A stretch of 64,000 nt of DNA. Source: Paenibacillus sinensis. Lineage in GTDB: Bacteria > Bacillota > Bacilli > Paenibacillales > Paenibacillaceae. The notes under the pieces are model-generated. The model made no database searches and had not been told where the DNA came from. It worked only from the letters and a program-made list of their open reading frames with translations. Where the stretch lies: NCBI RefSeq assembly GCF_019904155.1, contig NZ_JAHCMB010000168.1, forward strand, positions 371 to 64,370, written 5' to 3'. This document shows, one piece after another, positions 60,772-64,000 of the stretch (position 1 is its first letter; the number at the start of each line of letters is the position of its first letter). Made by a program: the position numbers and the translations under genes.

Positions 60772-62454
60772 ATGAAGAAATGGGGTTATTCCGGGTTCGG
60801 ACGGACAAGCGTTGGAGCCGGCGGTTCGCCAGGAAGATCGCATCCGGTTCGCATGATCTCTGCGGATTTGGAACAGACGCTCTCCGCCATAATGAGTGAA
60901 TTGGGAAACAGCGAAGATGTGAAAATCCGGCGGTTATCGGTCGGTATTCGTCCCGCTGTTGCCGTGGCGGTCGTTCGTCTGAGCACTCTTGCGGACAGCG
61001 TGACTATCAATGATTTCGTGATCGGCTCTCTTTTGAAATTCGACCGCATAATCCCGGAAGAATATGGGGAGAAGGCCGAAGGGCTTCAGAACATGATGCT
61101 CGAACGGATGCTGGAGTCAGGAGAAGCTACGGTCAAGGACGATTGGAACGATATGATCCTTGGCTTGCTGTCGGGGGATACAGCCGTGTTGTTGAACGGA
61201 TGCGCCTCATCGATCATATGCGATACCCGGTCCTCGGAAGGCCGGGCGATTGAAGCGCCGACTACCCAGCTTGTCGTGCGGGGTCCCCGGGACAGCTTCG
61301 TGGAGTCCGTCGGCACGAATGTTATGCTGATCCGCCGGCGGGTCAAATCACCGAATCTATGGATGGAGCGCTTGACCGTAGGAGAAGTAACTAAGACCGA
61401 TATCGCACTGCTCTATATTAAAGGAACATGCGACGACAAGCTACTGGATGAAGTCAAGGCCCGGATCGGCAAAATCAAAACCGACAGCATACTGGAATCC
61501 GGATATATTGAAGAATGGATTCAGGACAAGACGCTAACGCCGTTTCCTACTATTTATAACACCGAACGGCCGGATACAGTTGCGGCCAATCTGCTGGAAG
61601 GCCGGGTTGTTGTTGTTGTGGACGGCTCTCCTTTTGTCCTGATCCTGCCGGCTGTATTTTCCCAGTTCTTCGAATCACCTGCCGACTATTCTCAGCGTTT
61701 TGAAGTCGTAATTGTTATGCGCCTAATCCGTTATTTAAGCTATATTATCTTACTATTTGGTCCATCCATTTTCGTAGCACTGACAACCTTCCATTACGAT
61801 ATGATTCCGACAACGCTGTTGATCAGCCTGCTTGCCCAGCGGGAGAATGTGCCCTTTCCGGCTCTGGCGGAAGCGCTGTTGATGATCGGAGCCTTTGAAA
61901 TCATGCAGGAGGCCGGTATCCGCATGCCCAGAGCCGTCGGTCAAACCGTATCTGTGGTTGGAGGGCTCGTTGTGGGGCAGGCAGCAGTGGAAGCGGGGAT
62001 CGTCACTCCAGCCATGGTCATTGTGGTCGCACTGACGGGGATTGCGGTCTTTGCCATTCCGGCATATAACATGGCCATTGCGGGACGGATTATCAGTCAG
62101 GGGTTTCTTCTCCTTGGAGGGATGTTCGGATTCTACGGCATTACACTGGGGCTGATTTTGCTGACGGCTCACCTGAACAGCCTCCGTTCCTTTGGCTTGC
62201 CTTATTTGACGCCAGTCGTTCCCCTTTCAATAAATGGGCTTCGGGAGTCTCTGTTGAGGCTTCCGTCGAGCTTTAGCCGGTCGGGTTCCGTTTCAATGGG
62301 CAGCTCTGCAGACCGTTCGAATCCTGGCTCTGATAAGGACAGTTCAGCTCCTGAGGCTGATCAATCCCCCTCGATCCGTGTGAAAGACAGCGAGGCCAAT
62401 AGGAGGAGCCGCGGCGCAGCGAAAAAGGGAGGACAGCAGGATGGGCATCTGTAA
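60772..62454 (+). CDS. spore germinant receptor A subunit (GerA family)
   Basis: A 560-residue inner-membrane protein of spores. The N-terminal about 250 residues (KFDRIIPEEYGEKAEGLQNMMLERM, then AVLLNGCASSIICDTRSSEGRAIEAPTTQLVVRGPRDSF) are the soluble ligand-sensing part of GerA proteins. The second half has about five helices, and the C-terminus is a Ser/Pro/Lys-rich tail of about 80 residues. The ATG at 60772 follows AAGGAG by 7 bases; a nearer ATG at 60766 is too close. The C subunit gene overlaps by 14 bases. The germinant is not readable. Confidence 0.93.
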   Translation: MKKWGYSGFGRTSVGAGGSPGRSHPVRMISADLEQTLSAIMSELGNSEDVKIRRLSVGIRPAVAVAVVRLSTLADSVTINDFVIGSLLKFDRIIPEEYGEKAEGLQNMMLERMLESGEATVKDDWNDMILGLLSGDTAVLLNGCASSIICDTRSSEGRAIEAPTTQLVVRGPRDSFVESVGTNVMLIRRRVKSPNLWMERLTVGEVTKTDIALLYIKGTCDDKLLDEVKARIGKIKTDSILESGYIEEWIQDKTLTPFPTIYNTERPDTVAANLLEGRVVVVVDGSPFVLILPAVFSQFFESPADYSQRFEVVIVMRLIRYLSYIILLFGPSIFVALTTFHYDMIPTTLLISLLAQRENVPFPALAEALLMIGAFEIMQEAGIRMPRAVGQTVSVVGGLVVGQAAVEAGIVTPAMVIVVALTGIAVFAIPAYNMAIAGRIISQGFLLLGGMFGFYGITLGLILLTAHLNSLRSFGLPYLTPVVPLSINGLRESLLRLPSSFSRSGSVSMGSSADRSNPGSDKDSSAPEADQSPSIRVKDSEANRRSRGAAKKGGQQDGHL

Positions 62455-63637
62455 GCGGATCGCCGCTCTGGTCGCCGCGGTATGCTTAATCTTGCCGACT
62501 GCCGGGTGCTGGGACAGCGTTGAATTGAACCGGCGTGCGATCGTGTCGGGTGTGGCGGTTGATAGAGGGCCTGCTCCCGAACAGGCTTATGTCCTTACTT
62601 TTCAAGTAATTGTAGCCGATGAAATCTCCGGAAAAAACACGCGCGGAAATCCTCCCGTCGTCCTGTACACGGGTACGGGCCGATCCATGTTCGAAGCGTT
62701 ATCGAATGCTTCCCGCAAAGTTTCGAGGTTCTTGTCACTGGCTCATATCCGGGTCATCGTCATCTCCGAGGAATGGGCAAGAAACGGAATCAATAATATT
62801 CTGGATGTCCTCGAACGGGATAATGAGTCACGTCTGACCACCAATATATTTGTGTCGAAGAAGCAATCGGCCAAAGACATTTTGTCCGTGCTGACTGTGT
62901 TCGGTAGAATACCTTCTATGGATTTAGTTGGCAAGCTGGAAACGACCTCCAGAACCTTCGGGTACAACTTTATTAAAGAAGTCGACGATGTAGTTCGTGA
63001 TATTCAGATCGCTGGCGGAGGGGGACTTATCAATGGTGTTCATGTGACTGGAGCACTGGAGGAAGGACAATCGCTTGATAACCTGAAGAGGGTTAACCCC
63101 CATGCAATTTTGAACTTGAGCGGTCTTGCAGCATTCAAAGGCGACCGCCTGATTGCATGGCTGGACGGCAGTGAGGCGAGAGGTTCGGCTCTGCTTCTGA
63201 ATAAGGTTAAACAGACTCCTGCTTTTGTCCGTTCACCAGAATATGGAATGATCTCTTTTGATATCTACAATAACAAAGTCAAGCTGGAGACAACAAGCAC
63301 TGAATCCGGGCATCCCGCGTTTACAGTCCGGATATTGCAGCAGGCCTCAATCAAAGAAATCGCGAACGGTCCGGATCTGACAAATCCTAATACTTTGGTA
63401 AAGATTGAGAAACTGGTCGAGCAGTTTACGCAGAATCAAGTCGCAAGCGCGGTCTCCAGGGCCAAAGAGCTGAAAAGCGACTATCTCGGCTTCGGAGCGG
63501 CTTATGAGCGCAGTAATCCGAAAGGCTGGAAGAAGATAAAGGGAAGCTGGGATACCGTATTCTCCGGCTGTGAAGTGAAAATAAAGATCGACGCGGTCAT
63601 ACGTCACACAGATATGAGAACCAATTCGATCCATTAA
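62441..63637 (+). CDS. spore germinant receptor C subunit, Ger(x)C lipoprotein
   Basis: A 398-residue lipoprotein. The signal peptide ends at PTAGC (Cys23) and is followed at once by WDSVELNRRAIVSGVAVDRG, the GerC start motif. RKVSRFLSLAHIRVIVISEEWARNG and the domain around GGGGLINGVHVTGAL match the family. It anchors outside the inner spore membrane. The start overlaps the A gene, and the B gene follows 19 bases later; so the order is A-C-B. Confidence 0.93.
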   Translation: MGICKRIAALVAAVCLILPTAGCWDSVELNRRAIVSGVAVDRGPAPEQAYVLTFQVIVADEISGKNTRGNPPVVLYTGTGRSMFEALSNASRKVSRFLSLAHIRVIVISEEWARNGINNILDVLERDNESRLTTNIFVSKKQSAKDILSVLTVFGRIPSMDLVGKLETTSRTFGYNFIKEVDDVVRDIQIAGGGGLINGVHVTGALEEGQSLDNLKRVNPHAILNLSGLAAFKGDRLIAWLDGSEARGSALLLNKVKQTPAFVRSPEYGMISFDIYNNKVKLETTSTESGHPAFTVRILQQASIKEIANGPDLTNPNTLVKIEKLVEQFTQNQVASAVSRAKELKSDYLGFGAAYERSNPKGWKKIKGSWDTVFSGCEVKIKIDAVIRHTDMRTNSIH

Positions 63638-63656
63638 TATAGTAGGAGGGGCAGGC

Positions 63657-64000
63657 ATGGGCAAGATAAAAATCGGGCACTTGCAGTTCTTCGCTTTAAC
63701 TGTTTTGTTTGAGCTGGGAACTTCACTTGCCCTCAATTTGGGTTATCCGACGGGGAACGCTGCATGGGTTTCCATTCTTCTCGGCTGCCTGGCTGGAGTT
63801 GTTGCTTTTATCGGCTATATTTACCTATACCGGATGTACCCTGACGATCCTCTAAGCGGTTACGCAAGAAAGCTCCTAGGCAAGTATCCCGGCGGCATCG
63901 TCGCGGTTATGTATATCGTTTTATTTATAAATTTGGCAAGCCGCAATTTGCGGGACGGCAGCACGATGCTAGCCATTTCAACCATGCACCGGACGCCGAT
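63657..64000 (+). CDS. spore germinant receptor B subunit (GerAB/Spore_permease), partial
   Basis: The first about 114 residues of a permease-like B subunit; the gene runs past the right edge. GKIKIGHLQFFALTVLFELGTSLALN starts like GerKB/GerAB proteins (APC superfamily), with at least three membrane helices seen, separated by YRMYPDDPLSGYARKLLG. AGGAGGGG lies six bases before ATG. It completes the receptor operon. Confidence 0.9.
   Translation, partial: MGKIKIGHLQFFALTVLFELGTSLALNLGYPTGNAAWVSILLGCLAGVVAFIGYIYLYRMYPDDPLSGYARKLLGKYPGGIVAVMYIVLFINLASRNLRDGSTMLAISTMHRTP

Overview
The window reads as chromosomal DNA of a GC-rich, endospore-forming Firmicute, most likely Paenibacillus or a close relative (inference from gene content). 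Supporting features are a GerA/GerC/GerB germinant-receptor operon, a YjcZ-type sporulation micro-protein, a tyrosyl-tRNA synthetase T-box, YlbF/YlbG, YlaN, YtxJ next to CcpA, RqcH/YloB neighbours, and strong AGGAGG-type ribosome sites. Almost everything right of the tRNA at 1247-1318 is ordinary, densely coding core chromosome. Only the left 1.2 kb is AT-rich and gene-poor: a cut-off glycine-rich ORF, a sporulation micro-gene and an IS3-type transposase remnant.

Layout. 1-1320: accessory strip ending at tRNA-Val(GAC). 1736-2920: malic enzyme. 3026-5555 (minus): a three-gene operon with a leaderless binding protein, a HypB/UreG-like GTPase and a soluble ABC ATPase, and no permease. Its promoter carries a Rex-like operator over the -35 box. 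5798-15832: a P-loop kinase, an AEC permease, small secreted or metal-binding proteins, an MBL hydrolase, an Orn/Lys/Arg decarboxylase, an MFS permease, a YktB-like protein and an unknown conserved gene. 16044-20460: gnd, shikimate kinase, rhodanese, a divergent EPSP synthase and a CoA-binding protein. 20730-24373: GlcNAc-type PTS EIICBA coupled to a PTS enzyme I. 24660-26632: ECF sigma factor with its membrane partner and a likely self-activated promoter. 26728-30343: PfpI, a zinc-ribbon-like protein, YtxJ, CcpA and MtnN. 30491-36007: PBP1A, the T-box with tyrS, and rpsD with its leader. 36396-46561: diguanylate cyclase, lipoprotein, M29 aminopeptidase, HPr-like protein, YlaN, CAX antiporter, Asp23, FtsW-type protein, M20 amidohydrolase and a CBS protein. 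46674-51372: XPB helicase and partner, then YlbF and YlbG. 51627-54543: unknown gene, LysR, GNAT, PHP. 54779-60583: RqcH, Ca2+-ATPase, DapF. 60772-64000: germinant receptor, whose last gene is cut by the window edge.

Themes. Carbon control recurs: CcpA, a PTS operon without its own HPr, and an HPr-like protein that lost the catalytic histidine but keeps the Ser46 region. The CcpA and HPr-like genes have the same -35 and -10 hexamers at the same spacing. The most promising undescribed system is the operon at 3026-5555: it looks like a cytoplasmic, nucleotide-driven metal or cofactor insertion machine assembled from transporter and metallochaperone parts, probably under NADH/NAD+ control. Three degenerate tandem arrays with exact periods of 17, 16 and 9 bp occupy intergenic gaps.

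Limits: all family calls come from reading motifs by eye. No database search, alignment or folding program was run.
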